Shown: piece by piece, positions 1 through 10,666 of the stretch
Position numbering within the stretch: the stretch's first letter is position 1
Layout: the number at the start of each line of letters is the position of its first letter
Assembly (NCBI RefSeq): GCF_002776525.5
Contig: NC_045443.1
Coordinates: forward strand, 58,521,277 to 58,585,276
Origin: Piliocolobus tephrosceles
Lineage: Eukaryota > Chordata > Mammalia > Primates > Cercopithecidae
DNA length: 64,000 nt
Direction of reading: 5' to 3'
Translations under genes and position numbers: made by a program
The notes under the pieces: generated by a model
Told to the model about the DNA's origin: nothing
The model's database searches: none
Seen by the model: only the letters and a program-made list of their open reading frames with translations

Positions 1-413
1 TAAATATTTTATTCTTCTTGATGCTATTATAAGTGGGATTGTTTTCTTAATTTTCTTTTCAGATAGTTTCTTGATAGCACAAAGAAACACAACTAATTTT
101 TGTATGTCGGTTTTTAATCCTGCAACTTTGCAGATAACGTGATCACGTGTATATATAAATAAACCTTTAAAAACTACACAGAAAAACTGTTCGAACAAAT
201 AAATAAATTCAGCATATGCAATTTTACATTTTCTTCTCTCAAATTTAGATGCGTTTTATTTATTTGTCTTGCTTAATTTCTCTGGCTCGGACTTTAAGTA
301 CTATGTTAAACAGACGTAGTGAAGTAGTCACCCACATCCTGTCCCAGATCTTAGAGGAGAAGCCTTCAGTTTTTCACCATTGAATATGATGTTAGCTGTG
401 TGCTTGTCATACA
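1..413 (-). mobile_element. Old L1 ORF2 segment, inverted 5' part
   Basis: The plus strand reads as the reverse complement of the L1 ORF2 reverse-transcriptase region, for example the stretch around 370-405 (TTTTTCACCATTGAATATGA). At about 411-416 the orientation switches and L1 continues in sense. An antisense 5' part joined to a sense 3' part is the normal outcome of twin priming during L1 insertion. The left end lies outside the window. Reading frame is broken throughout. Family level L1M or old L1P; subfamily not assigned. Confidence 0.75.
131..212. other. 82-base microinversion inside L1
   Basis: Bases outside this interval read as antisense L1 ORF2, while the interval itself reads as sense L1 (AACAAATAAATAAATTCAG near its right end). 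Its reverse complement restores continuity with the flanking L1 on both sides. The left end holds the 12-base palindrome ACGTGATCACGT (137-148). This looks like a balanced inversion in place, without visible gain or loss. Confidence 0.65.
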
Positions 414-1158
414 TGGTGCTGACATAAAAATAGACACATAGGAAACAGAAAAGGAGATCCCGGAAATAAACACAAGCACATACAGCCAACTGATCTTCAA
501 GAAGTGTGTCAAGAACACATAATAAGGACAGGAAGATCTCTTCAACAAATGGTGTTGGGAAAACTGGATAGCCACATGCAAAAGAGTGAAATTGGACTCT
601 TATCTTACACCACACACAAAAATCAATTCCAAATGGATTAAAGACTTAAACTCAAAACAACTTCAGACCTGAAACTAAAACTCCTTGAAGAAAACATAGG
701 GGAAAACCTTTTTGACATTGGTCTTAGCAATAATATATTGGATTTGTCCCAAAATCATCAACAACATAATGCATTGGATTTTTCCCAAAATCATTGGCAA
801 CAAAATAAAAAAATAGACAAGTGAGACTACATCACAACAAAAAGCTCTGTACAGGAAAAAAGTAATAACCAACAGAGTGAAAAAACTACCTATAAAATGA
901 GAGAAAATATTTGCAAATCATTTATCTGATACAGGGTTAATATTCAACATATGTAAGAATCTTCTACAACTCAATAGCAGAAAACAAATATCCTCACTTA
1001 AACATGAGAAAAGACATAAATAAACATTTCTCCAAAGAAGACATACAAGTGGCCACAAGGTTTATGAAAGCATGCTCAACATTGCTAATCATTAGGGAAA
1101 TTCAAACCATAACCAAAGTGAGATGTTACCTTGTATCTTTTAGAATGACTATCATCAG
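411..1158 (+). mobile_element. Old L1, sense part, ORF2 C-terminal region
   Basis: Sense L1 ORF2 3' region starting near ACATGGTGCTGACATAAAAA and running through the region that normally encodes the ORF2p C-terminal third (CAACTGATCTTCAAGAAG, GGATTAAAGACTTAAAC). Frame is broken by many substitutions and indels, so no product is expected. It is interrupted at 1158/3448 by a MaLR provirus and resumes after it. Confidence 0.85.
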
Positions 1159-1511
1159 TGTATTCATTAGTTTTCACACTGCTGATAAAGACATATCCAA
1201 GACTGGGAAGTAAAAGAGATTTAATTGCACTTAGAGTTCCACATGACTGGGGAAGCATCAGGATCATGGCAGGAGGCACAAGGTATTTCTACATGGTGCT
1301 GGCAGGAGAAAATGAGGAGCAAGCTAAAGCAGAAACCCAGGATAAACCCATCAGATCTTGTTAGACTTATTCACTATCATGAGAATAGCATGGGAAAGAG
1401 CAGCCCTCATGATTCAGTTATCTCCCACTGGGTACCTCCCACAACACGTGAGAATTCTGGGATACATAATCCAAGTTGAAATTTGGATGGGGTCACAGTC
1501 TAACTTCATCA
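1159..1511 (-). mobile_element. MaLR 3' LTR (THE1/MST type)
   Basis: LTR of the ERVL-MaLR group in reverse orientation. It begins TGTATTCATTAG and ends TTCATCA, with the typical MaLR blocks between (CTGATAAAGACATATCCAAG; CTATCATGAGAATAGCATGG). Same length (353 bases) as the LTR at 3095-3447 but clearly diverged from it. Because the element lies on the minus strand, this is its 3' LTR. Confidence 0.85.
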
Positions 1512-3094
1512 TTCTGCCCCTGCTCCCCACCTCCAAATCTTATGTCCTCACAGTTCAAAACCAATCATGCCTTTCCAACAGTCCCCCAGAATCTTAACTC
1601 ATTTTAGCATTAACTCAAAAGTCCATAGACCAAAGTCTTATCTGAGACAAAACAAGTCCCTTTCACCTATGAGCCTGTAAAATCAAAAGCATGTTAGTTA
1701 TTTCCTAGATACAATCGGGGTACAGCCATTGGGTAAATATAGCCATTCCAAATGGAGAAATTAGCCAAAACAAAGAGGCTACAGGCCCCATGCAAATCTG
1801 AAATCAAGTAGGGCAGTAAAATCTTAAAGGTCCAAAATGATCTCCTTTGACTCCATGTCTCACATCCGGTCACACTGATGCAAGAGGTGGGTTTCCATGG
1901 TCTTGGGCAGCTCTGCCCCTGTGGCTTTGCAGGGTAAAGCCTCCCTCTTGGCTGCTTTCACAGTCTGGCATTGAGTGTCTGTGGCTTTTTCAGGTGTATG
2001 GTGCAAGCTGTTGGTGGATCTATCATTCTGGGGTCTGGAGGATAGTAGCCCTCTTCTCACAGCTCCACCAGGAGATGCCCCAGTAGGGACTCCATGTGGT
2101 GGCTCCAATCCCACATTTGCCTTCTGCATTGCCCTAGCAGAGGTTCTCCGTGAGGGCCCTGCACCCTACAGCAAACTTTTGCCTGGGCATCCAGGCATTT
2201 CCATACATCTTCTGAAATCTAGTCAGAGGTTCCCAAACCTCAATTTTTGATTTTTGTTCACCCACAGGCTCAATACCACTTGGAAACTGCCAAGGCTTGG
2301 GGCTTACACCCTCTGAAGGCACAGCCTGAGCTGTACATTGGCCCCTTTCAGCCAAGGCTGGAACAGCTGGGACGCAAGGTACCAAGACACTAGGCTGCGC
2401 ACAGCACAAGGACCCTGGACCCAGCCCACAAAACTATTTTTTCCTCCTGGGCCTCTGGGACTTTGATAGGAGGGGCTGCCATGAAGGTATGTGACGTAGC
2501 CGAAAGACATTTTTCCTATGTTCTTGGGAATTAACATTAGCCCCCTTGCTACTTATCCAAATTTCTGCAGCTGGCTTGAATTTCTCTCCCAGAAAATGGG
2601 TTTTTCTTTCCTATTGCATAGTCAGGCTGCAAATTTTCCAAACTCTTATGTTCTACTTCCCTTATAAAACTGTGCCTTTAATAGCACCCAAATCAGATCT
2701 CGAATGCTTTGCTGCTCAGAAATTTCTTCTGCCAGATACCCCAAATAATCTTTCTCAAGTTCAAAGTTCCACAAATCTCTAGGGCAAGGGCAAAAAACTG
2801 CCAGTCTCTTTGCTAAAACATAACAAGAGTCACTTTTCCTCCAGTTCCCAACAAGTTCCTCATTTCCATTTGAGACCACCTCAGCCTGGATTTTATTGTC
2901 CATATCGCTATCAGCATTTTGGGCAAAGCCATTCAGCAAGTCCCTAGGAAGTTCCAAATATTTCCACATTTTCCTCTCTTCTGAGCTCTCCAAACTGTTC
3001 CAACCTCTGCCTGTCACCCAGTTCCAAAGTTGCTTCCACATTTTCAGGTATCTTTTCAGCAACACCCAACCCCACTCTACTGACACCAATTTAC
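1512..3094 (-). mobile_element. MaLR internal region (non-coding)
   Basis: About 1.6 kb between two matching MaLR LTRs, with the internal sequence typical of THE1/MST elements (ATTCTGCCCCTGCTCCCCAC at the left edge). MaLR internals do not encode working retroviral proteins; open frames here are short and unrelated to known proteins. On the minus strand just inside the 5' LTR, bases 3088-3071 read TGGTGTCAGTAGAGTGGG, which resembles a tRNA-Leu primer binding site as expected for ERVL-related elements. Confidence 0.8.
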
Positions 3095-3447
3095 TGTATT
3101 AGTTTGTTTTCATGCTGCTGATAAAGACATACCTGAGACTGGGAAGTAAAAGAGGTTTCATTGGACTTACATTCCCACACAGCTGGGGAGACCTCAGAAT
3201 CATGGCGTGAGGTGAAAGGCACTTCTTACATGGTGGCAGCAAGATAAAATGAGGAGGAAGCAAAAGTGGAAACTCCTGATAAGCCCATAAGATCTCATGA
3301 GACTTATTCACTATCATGAGACTAGCACAGGAAAGACTGGCCCCATGATTCAATTGCCTCCCACTAGGTCCCTCCCATAATACGTGGGAATTCTGGCAGA
3401 TATAATTCAAGTTAAGATTTGGGTGGGGGCACAGCCTAACCATATCA
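3095..3447 (-). mobile_element. MaLR 5' LTR (THE1/MST type)
   Basis: Second LTR of the same provirus, TGTATTAG to CATATCA on the plus strand. It carries the MaLR signature CTGATAAAGACATACCTGAG. The provirus 1159-3447 sits inside L1: L1 sense sequence ends at 1158 and resumes at 3448. A clean 5-base TSD is not visible (ATCAG left, GTCAT right), probably through decay. Confidence 0.85.
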
Positions 3448-4250
3448 GTCATCATCATAAAAAAAAAAAGGGTAAATACTGGTGAACATGTAGAGATATT
3501 AGAATCCTTACACACTGTTGGTGGGGATGCAGAATAGTACAGCCACAATAAAACCTCTGCAGTATGGAAGTTCCTAAAAAATTTATAAATAGAGATATCA
3601 TATGATTCAACAATCCTACCCCATGTATATATCAAAAAAATTTAAATCAATATGTTGAAGAGCTGTCTGCACTCCCATGGTCACTGCAGCATTATTCACA
3701 ATAGACAAGATACAGAGACAAATGCCTATTGAAATGCCTATTGAAAGATGAACTGATAAAGAATATGTGACATATGCAACTCCTACCATTTACCCCAATG
3801 TATATGAGTCTACAGAACATTAGGTTAAGTGAAATAAGTCAGTCACAGGTGAACAAATACTGCATGATTCCACTTATATAAAGTATCCAAAGTAGTTAAA
3901 ACTCATAGAAGCAGAGAATAGAATGATGGTTGCCAAGCACTGGGGGACGAAGGAAAAGGAGAATTGTTTGCTCAATGGATATAAAGTTTTAATTATGCAA
4001 GATGAAAAAAGTTCTAGAAATCTGCATTACAACATGGTATCTAGAGTTAAAAATACAGTATTGTACATTTTAAAATACATTAAGAAAATAGATCTCATGT
4101 TAAGTGTTCTTACTACCAAACAAAATTTAAACAAAAAATAAAAGAAAATTTTTGAAAGTAATGGATATGTTTAGTAACTTGATTGGGGTGATGGAATCAT
4201 AAGTGTATATATATGTTCAAATTCACCAAAATGTATACATTAAACGTGTG
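3448..4250 (+). mobile_element. Old L1, ORF2 end and 3' UTR
   Basis: Continuation of the L1 interrupted by the MaLR provirus. Recognisable blocks are ACACTGTTGGTGGGG (3511-3525), GCAGCATTATTCACAATAGAC and AGTGAAATAAGTCAGTCACA, followed by a 3' UTR of L1M type. It runs into a truncated Alu at 4251 and ends beyond it. Confidence 0.85.
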
Positions 4251-4425
4251 TTCTTTTGTCTGTTTGTTTGTTTTATTTTGAGACAGAGTCTCACTCTGTC
4301 ACCCAGGGTGGAGTGCAGTGGCATGATCTCGGCTCACTGCAACCTCTGCATCCTGGGTTCAAGCGATGCTCCTGCCTCAGCCTCCTGAGTAGCTGGGATT
4401 ACAGGCATGTGCCACCATGCCCAGC
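4251..4425 (-). mobile_element. 5'-truncated Alu
   Basis: T/TTTG-rich tail followed by GAGACAGAGTCTCACTCTGT and the right-arm Alu sequence in antisense; it stops at CCAGC after about 145 bases of Alu. The flanks TAAACGTGTG (4241-4250) and TAAACATGTG (4426-4435) form a 10-base TSD with one mismatch. Inserted near the 3' end of the L1M. Confidence 0.9.
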
Positions 4426-4475
4426 TAAACATGTGCAATTTTATGTATCAATTATACCTCAGTAAAACTTAAAAG
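4426..4475 (+). mobile_element. L1M 3' terminus after the Alu
   Basis: TGTATCAATTATACCTCAGT and an A-rich end match the terminal bases of many L1M 3' UTRs. This closes the L1 that starts before the window. Confidence 0.75.
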
Positions 4476-7400
4476 AAAACCTATAGTAGTCTTTTATTTC
4501 AGTCTTAATTGGCCAAGGTTGAGGTCTAGTTGAGAATCAGGTTCAAAGGAGCCTGGCTAGGGTTTGGTAAAGAAGAGATTTTCTTTCTATATAAGAACCA
4601 TATAACCATATAACCCTCTGTTAAAAGAGCTTTGTGGAGTTTCAGTAATGATATGTGAGCCAATGTCTTTACCTAAACTAAAGTCTTCATTGGCTGGAAC
4701 CTGGTGGAACTCTCTATATGCTACTTCTGCCCATACCTCTATCTATGTTTGAAAATGGACCCTGGTATCTAGGCTCTTCTAGGACTGGAAAAGCCCCATT
4801 GACCCCTTTCTGCTTCCTGTGTTTCCTCAAGTTAGCCTGAGTTTTTGCATTACTTGCAGGATGTTCCTTACTAATAAATTTTTGCATTTACTACAAACAA
4901 AGCAGAAAAAAAGATGCTTCCACATCTTCCAGTAGTCAATGTTTTCCAGGGTAAGCAGTATTCTTTCTAGCTTAGTTCTGGGGTCATGACTCTGCCGATA
5001 CAGTTATCAATCTGTCTCCTCAAGTCTTAGGTAATCCACGCTTGATTTGTTCTTAATTCTCACAGAAGAGGTTCCATTATTTGAGATAACCCGTTTTTGA
5101 GATGAATCTTCTCAGCTGCAATAGCCTCTGGTCTACATCCCTACCTTCTACTTATCACCCTGTATCTACTCTTTCGAATTCACTCCTGTAATTTTCTAGG
5201 CGTACTTTCAAAATCAACAATGGTTTCTAAGACTGTCGTATCTCTGCACAACTGGCTCAAGATAACTTGACTTTGTAACTGTGGTCTAGCATGACCTTGG
5301 TGCAGATACATACTGCAGGACTATTCAGCCATGGACACATGTTGTATATATTGGGTGTGTGTATATATATATATATATATCATAGACACGATAGTCCTCA
5401 TCATCCAACTATGTAATAAATAACAGGACACGCACACCTAAATTTCTTATTCCCAAAATTCAATGTAATTTCTAGCTCTCGAATACATGTTCTTTCTGCT
5501 TCATAACAGAAAACTAATAATCCAGCTATTTCCATGTACCTGCAGTCAAATTAATTTAAGTATTATTTTAGGTTTAGCTATTGTAATAACGTAAAAAGAA
5601 CAAAATTATAATTATTCAGAAGGTATTTGTTTTCCATTAATGTCATTAATGTCTAAATTACAGAAAACTTACATGTGAGGAATTTTCACATTCACTGCTT
5701 TATTTAATATTTATTATCTTTGGTGAGGTAGATATGAACTTCACAGATATTTTATTTTCTTACCATTGTTAATATCAGAAGTAGACTATGATATCAGAAG
5801 TGAACTATGTACCCTATGCTCACCCACTGAATCAATTATAGAACCACATAGTCTCCCAGCTGTACTAGATGCACTTTTATTCATTCACATTCCATTTATT
5901 ATGGTTTAGATGAAATGCATTTGGTCCTGCTGCTTCTGGAATCTAGGACAGCGGAAACGTGAATTCTGTTGTCTTAAGCAAGTTGACTCATTGTCCCGTC
6001 TTTCAATTGCAGTTTTAGAATATAAGCGAGGAGAACAAGATAATATCTAAATGGGCTTAAAACTCAACATTCTATGATTCTATCTACTTTAGCCAAAAAA
6101 GAGCATTAGTAAATGTGATAAAAGTGGGAGTATATTTTATTCTGTGTTTTCATCTAACAGCATTTACAAATTGGCTTTTGAGGGAGATGAACAGAAATGA
6201 AAGAATAACTTTTAACCAGAGATAAAAGAAATACAACTGCCAGTGCATATGTATACTTACATACAGATTAAATTTGTAAGTAGAAGGAAACTATGGGAGT
6301 TAAACAGTCAGAGAGAAACCAAACAGGAGAAATGAAGGAAATATTAGCAATGGTGATCATGGGACAAAAACATAGGCAGAAATCAGGAGGCTTAAGAAAA
6401 ACAAGCAAATTGATACAGACTGTAATCAGTATTTTAAGAAAATGTGAGAGATAACAATTTGCAAAAAATTATATACCATGAATAAGGAAGACCTGGATGA
6501 CAAACAAAATTTTTACACAGTGAGAGTTTTAATGATAAGGGATTCAATAAGTATGGAAATGAATGGCTGTGCAAAATACCACATACAATATGGTTCTACA
6601 TTTTAAATTTGAAGGTAATTCTTAGAATCATAAGATTAGTTTTTACAATTGTTATTACAAGCTATGAACAACTCAAAGATAAACAAAATTCCAACAAGAA
6701 AGATGTCACCTAATTTTTATGATTATATGCAAGCCAAAGTTAACTCAAAGTTTTTATGGCATCTTGAATTCTTTTTGTCAAGGGCATAAATAGGACAATC
6801 ACAATGACAGAAATATGAAGCTATTTTCTTATTGGGAAACAGTGTATATAAGAGACTAAGGTATGGAATTTGTTAGCCTTCCTGTGTGCATTCAGTTGTG
6901 TACACTATTCCCTGACAAAGATTTACTAAAAAAGCCTAAATCACACAATACTTATGACACTGAACTATTTCTTTATTTAAAAAAAAATATATATGTACTG
7001 CAAAGACTCTCTGATTTTGTTCTTTACTTCACAGGACTATCGTCCCCAAAGAGAGGTACACAGATAGGGTCATGTTATATGTGTCTAAGAAAATCTTTTG
7101 AGGCCAATATGTTACTATTTCAGATTTCAAGTTTTCCTCCAATTCCATGAAAAATGCACAATGTATATATACACTAAGCAGTTTTATTTGCACTGAGAAT
7201 GAATAAATTTACATTCCCAGAGATACTTACAGAAGAAATATAAAGTCTCAGTTTTCAAAGGTCTTCCCTAGATAAGTAAAAACATAAAAGAGTATTTTGA
7301 AAATTATGAACAACTAAAAGAACAATACTCACTAAAATTGTTTGCAAATGACATTTTGCGAAGCCTTAGGATGTGCCATAGATGTCTTCAGGGTCAGCAC

Positions 7401-7544
7401 ATGGGAAGAAGTAATAAAGGAGCAGAAAGTCTTCTTAACTACCTCTCATCTTTTACCAAAACAGGTACACTTTAAATGTTTATATGTCAAAATTCTGATA
7501 AAGATTTTATTAATGAAAGATCTCACAATTAAAAAGTTTAAAAA
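4476..7544. other. Intergenic AT-rich DNA, no gene seen
   Basis: Mostly unassigned AT-rich sequence. It contains a short TG/TA microsatellite (5354-5381) and a weak MIR-like stretch around 5925-6060 (plus, low confidence). Open frames (for example 6863-7150 and 7342-7623) are under 100 codons and show no known domain. Confidence 0.5.
5354..5381. repeat. (TG)n(TA)n microsatellite
   Basis: Short GTGTGTG run followed directly by about ten TA units. Confidence 0.9.
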
Positions 7545-8620
7545 TCACTTAAATAGACCAAACTCCTCATTTTTTCAATATTTTATTATGAAAAACTTCA
7601 AATATAAAGAAAAATTAAGATAATTTTATAGTGAATATCCATATACCCTCTATTTAAATTCCTTTTACATACATTTACTTTTGGCCTAGTTCTGTCATCG
7701 TATTTAGAGTATTTCTCTTTTTTTCTTATAGATAGTGTATGGTTGAGTCTTTTTTTTTTTTTTTCATTCAATGATCTCTACCTTTTGAGTGACCAGTGGT
7801 TGGACATAGTTATACCATTATCCTATTTGTTTTCTATTTGTTGCTCCTAGATGTTTTTGTCCAATTCTCCTTTCCTACCTTTTTGATTAAATAAATATAT
7901 ATTGTAAATTCAATTTAATTTATCTATTAGCTCTTCAGTTATACTTCTTTGCTTTATTTTAAGCAGTTGTTCTATTAATGTATACATTACAATACATCCT
8001 TAAATTTTTGCAATTTGTTTAGAGTTAATACTGCAACATTTCACATAATTTATAGAAATCTTGCAATCATATATATTCAAGATATGATTTATATCCTTTA
8101 ATCCTTTATGCTATACTTATCATAAGTGTTATATCTACATGTACTATAAACTCCTCAATATGTTACTTTGAACATTAATATCAATTTTCAAGAAATTCAG
8201 TGGGATATTTATTTTTTATCCATTTTAACTTTTTAAACTCATATTTAACTATTCCATTAAACATTAATTTAACTATTTTAACTTATTTATCATTTCTACT
8301 TATGCTTATTTCTTCCTAGAGGTCCAACTTTCATCTGATCTCATTTCCCTTCAGTCTAAATAACTTCCTTTACTATTTCTTGTAATGCAGATCTATTAGC
8401 AACATATTCTATTAGTTCCCTTTCCTGGAACACCTTTATTTCATTTCCATTCTTCCAGGACATTTTCAATGTATATTGAATTCTGGATTGACAATTGTCG
8501 TTTTTGTTTGTAATTTCATGAATCACTTTCACGACATCATTCCACTGTCTCTGGCACCCATTGTTTCTCATAAAAATTCAGGAGAATTTAAGATACTATT
8601 GCTTTGTAAGTTAAATTTTC
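7545..8620 (-). mobile_element. Old antisense L1M/L1ME fragment (5' region)
   Basis: Plus strand contains blocks I recognise from the reverse complement of old L1 5' regions, notably ACTATTTCTTGTAATGCAG (8372-8390), followed by a TTTATTTCATTTCC block and TGAATTCTGGATTGACA. The left part (TTTATTATGAAAAACTTCAAA) also matches an old L1-associated sequence. Highly diverged; boundaries are approximate. Confidence 0.55.
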
Positions 8621-9689
8621 ATTTTTTATGACACTTACCTTTTTAACCAGGTGGCTTATAAGCCTATCTCAGAACGTAGAGTCCTGAGAGCAGCAAATTT
8701 TAGGTACTACCTTTAAATTATTCTGTCCTGAAATTTCTGTCTGAAAAGTCTGTGGTATTAGAAAAAAATTAACCTGTGTGTTGGATTCACCAAGTTCTCC
8801 TTAAAAATTATTTTTATATTACCAGCAGAAGTGGTGAGAGGGTTATTTGGGGGCTTTCATTTATGTGACATCAAAAAGAAAAGCTTAAACTCTTTATATA
8901 TGCTAAGCAATACCACAGGTTTAGGGAAGTCCTCTAACACCAAATAAAGAGCAGTTACAAATTCTTTAGAACTCAGCACATACACTGAATTCTACCAGGA
9001 ATCCTCTAGATACCCACAATCAAGTATTCTTGCACAAAGTAGGTATGTACATTTTATCAATTTGAATGGTTTTTATTTCCCATATAGTTTAATATTTGTT
9101 TTATGGTTAGTCGCCAACCTCTCAATCCTTTCTCACTTGACTACAATAATAGAGGCTTTTAAAGTGTACTTACCAGTTTCTGGAGAGTTGCTAAAGTACT
9201 CACTTTTGTGCACAAATTAGTTTGGGTGGTCACTTCCTGGCAGAGTTACTCAAGCCTACACTCTATAGTTTTAGTCTCTCATTTATCTCTAGAGGTGCCC
9301 TTTTGAATTTTCTTTCTGTTGCCCCCAGCACTACGTTTAATGGCCCATATGTGCTTGACATCCAATGTGAGTAGGATTGAAACTACACCAATCAAACAAA
9401 TTAAATAAAATTTCTATCTTGTTTTATGCACACATCATTGAGTCAAATCGGAGTCTAGTGTCAACTAACATGCTTTTTTTCTATGACCCAACACTTTCTT
9501 TCATTCACTGGCTTTGCTCAAGTTTCCATGTTTGCTCAAGATTTCATATCCTGTCCTCACAGAGATTATTATTGAAAAGGGGAGACAGAAAAATATATGT
9601 GGACAAAATAATGACAAGCTATGATAATTGCCACAAAGTAAACATATAGAGAATAAAAATATAAAGAATATATGTAATAGTCAGAAAAC
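8621..9689. other. Intergenic DNA, nothing recognised
   Basis: No repeat family or gene recognised. The open frame 9377-9649 (plus, 90 codons) has no recognisable domain and no codon pattern to support it. Confidence 0.4.
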
Positions 9690-9900
9690 ATTTGTTTGAA
9701 AGTATAGCATTTAATCTGTGGCCCAAAAGAAGAGAAGTCAGGAGTGAGGGAAAAATCTTTGCCAGTATAAGGAGAAGATTTTGCAAAGACTCTGCAACAG
9801 AAAAGTGTTTGATGTGTTTCAGAAATGAATATCAGAGAAGCCTGAAGGAGCAAGGAACAGGATGGCATCACATATGACAAAAATAGTGTCAAGGGCTATG
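9690..9900 (+). repeat. Old unnamed interspersed repeat, copy 1
   Basis: Resembles a common old mammalian repeat whose middle part reads like AGAGACCTGAA...GGCAGAGGAACAG...CAAAGGCC (recalled consensus). Here the matching run is GGAGAAGATTTTGCAAAGACT and the adjacent bases. I do not assign a family name. Other copies are at 10040, 52440 and 62060. Confidence 0.4.
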
Positions 9901-10039
9901 GTAATTGTTCCTTCCAGCTTTTGCTAAGGAATGTGTACCATGCTCTATGTATAACTGGAGAGTTGGGAGCAGAATATTGGCATGACTTAAGCTAGATTTA
10001 AAATGAGAATGCTTCTTTTTGTGTAGAGAATGACTTCTT

Positions 10040-10282
10040 TCATTTATTCAACTAACAGGCATTTACACTTTATCAGAAAATCTAGTAGTCACGAATAAAA
10101 CACACACAAAAGTTCTCACAGAGCTTACATTCCAATGTGGTGAGAGAGACATTGTAAATAATCAAACAATGTAATTTTACATAATGATAAGTGCTATAAA
10201 GAAAATAGTTGTTATAACCAGAATGGAAGAATGTGTATGTGCAATTAATTTAATTGCTGGTTGGAGAAAAAATCTTACTGGA
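10040..10282 (+). repeat. Old unnamed repeat, copy 2, left part
   Basis: Starts with ATTTATTCAACTAACAGGCA and includes GAGCTTACATTCCAATGTGG and ATGATAAGTGCTATAAAGAA, the start of the same old repeat family. It is cut at 10282 by a MaLR provirus and resumes at 12652. Confidence 0.55.
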
Positions 10283-10666
10283 TGCATTAGTCTGTTCTCA
10301 CACTGCTGTAAAGGACTACCTGAGACTGGGGGTAATTTATAAACAAAAGAGGTTTATTGAATCACAGTTCTGCAGGCTTAACAGGAAGCATAAATGGGAG
10401 GCCTCAGGAAACTTACAATCACAGTGGGAGGCAAAGGGGAAGCAATCACCTTCTTCACATGGCAGCAGGAGAGAGAGAAAGAGAGCAAAGGGAAAGGTGC
10501 TACACACTTTTAAACAACCAGATTTTATGAGAACTTTATTGCAAGACAGTACTAGGGGGTGGTACTAAACTATTAGAAATCACCCCCCACCAGTTCCCAC
10601 CTTCAACACATGGGGATTACAATTCCACATGAGATTTGGGTGGGGACACAGAGCCAAACCATACTA
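10283..10666 (-). mobile_element. MaLR 3' LTR (MST type)
   Basis: Antisense MaLR LTR with CTGTTCTCACACTGCTGTAA, AACAACCAGATTTTATGAGA and GAGATTTGGGTGGGGACACA. The flanking bases CTGGA (10278-10282) are repeated exactly after the far LTR (12647-12651), giving a perfect 5-base TSD. Confidence 0.9.

Noticed and set aside
3099..3635. 178-codon minus-strand frame
   Set aside because: It runs across a MaLR LTR and the adjoining antisense L1; no retroviral or L1 protein in that frame.
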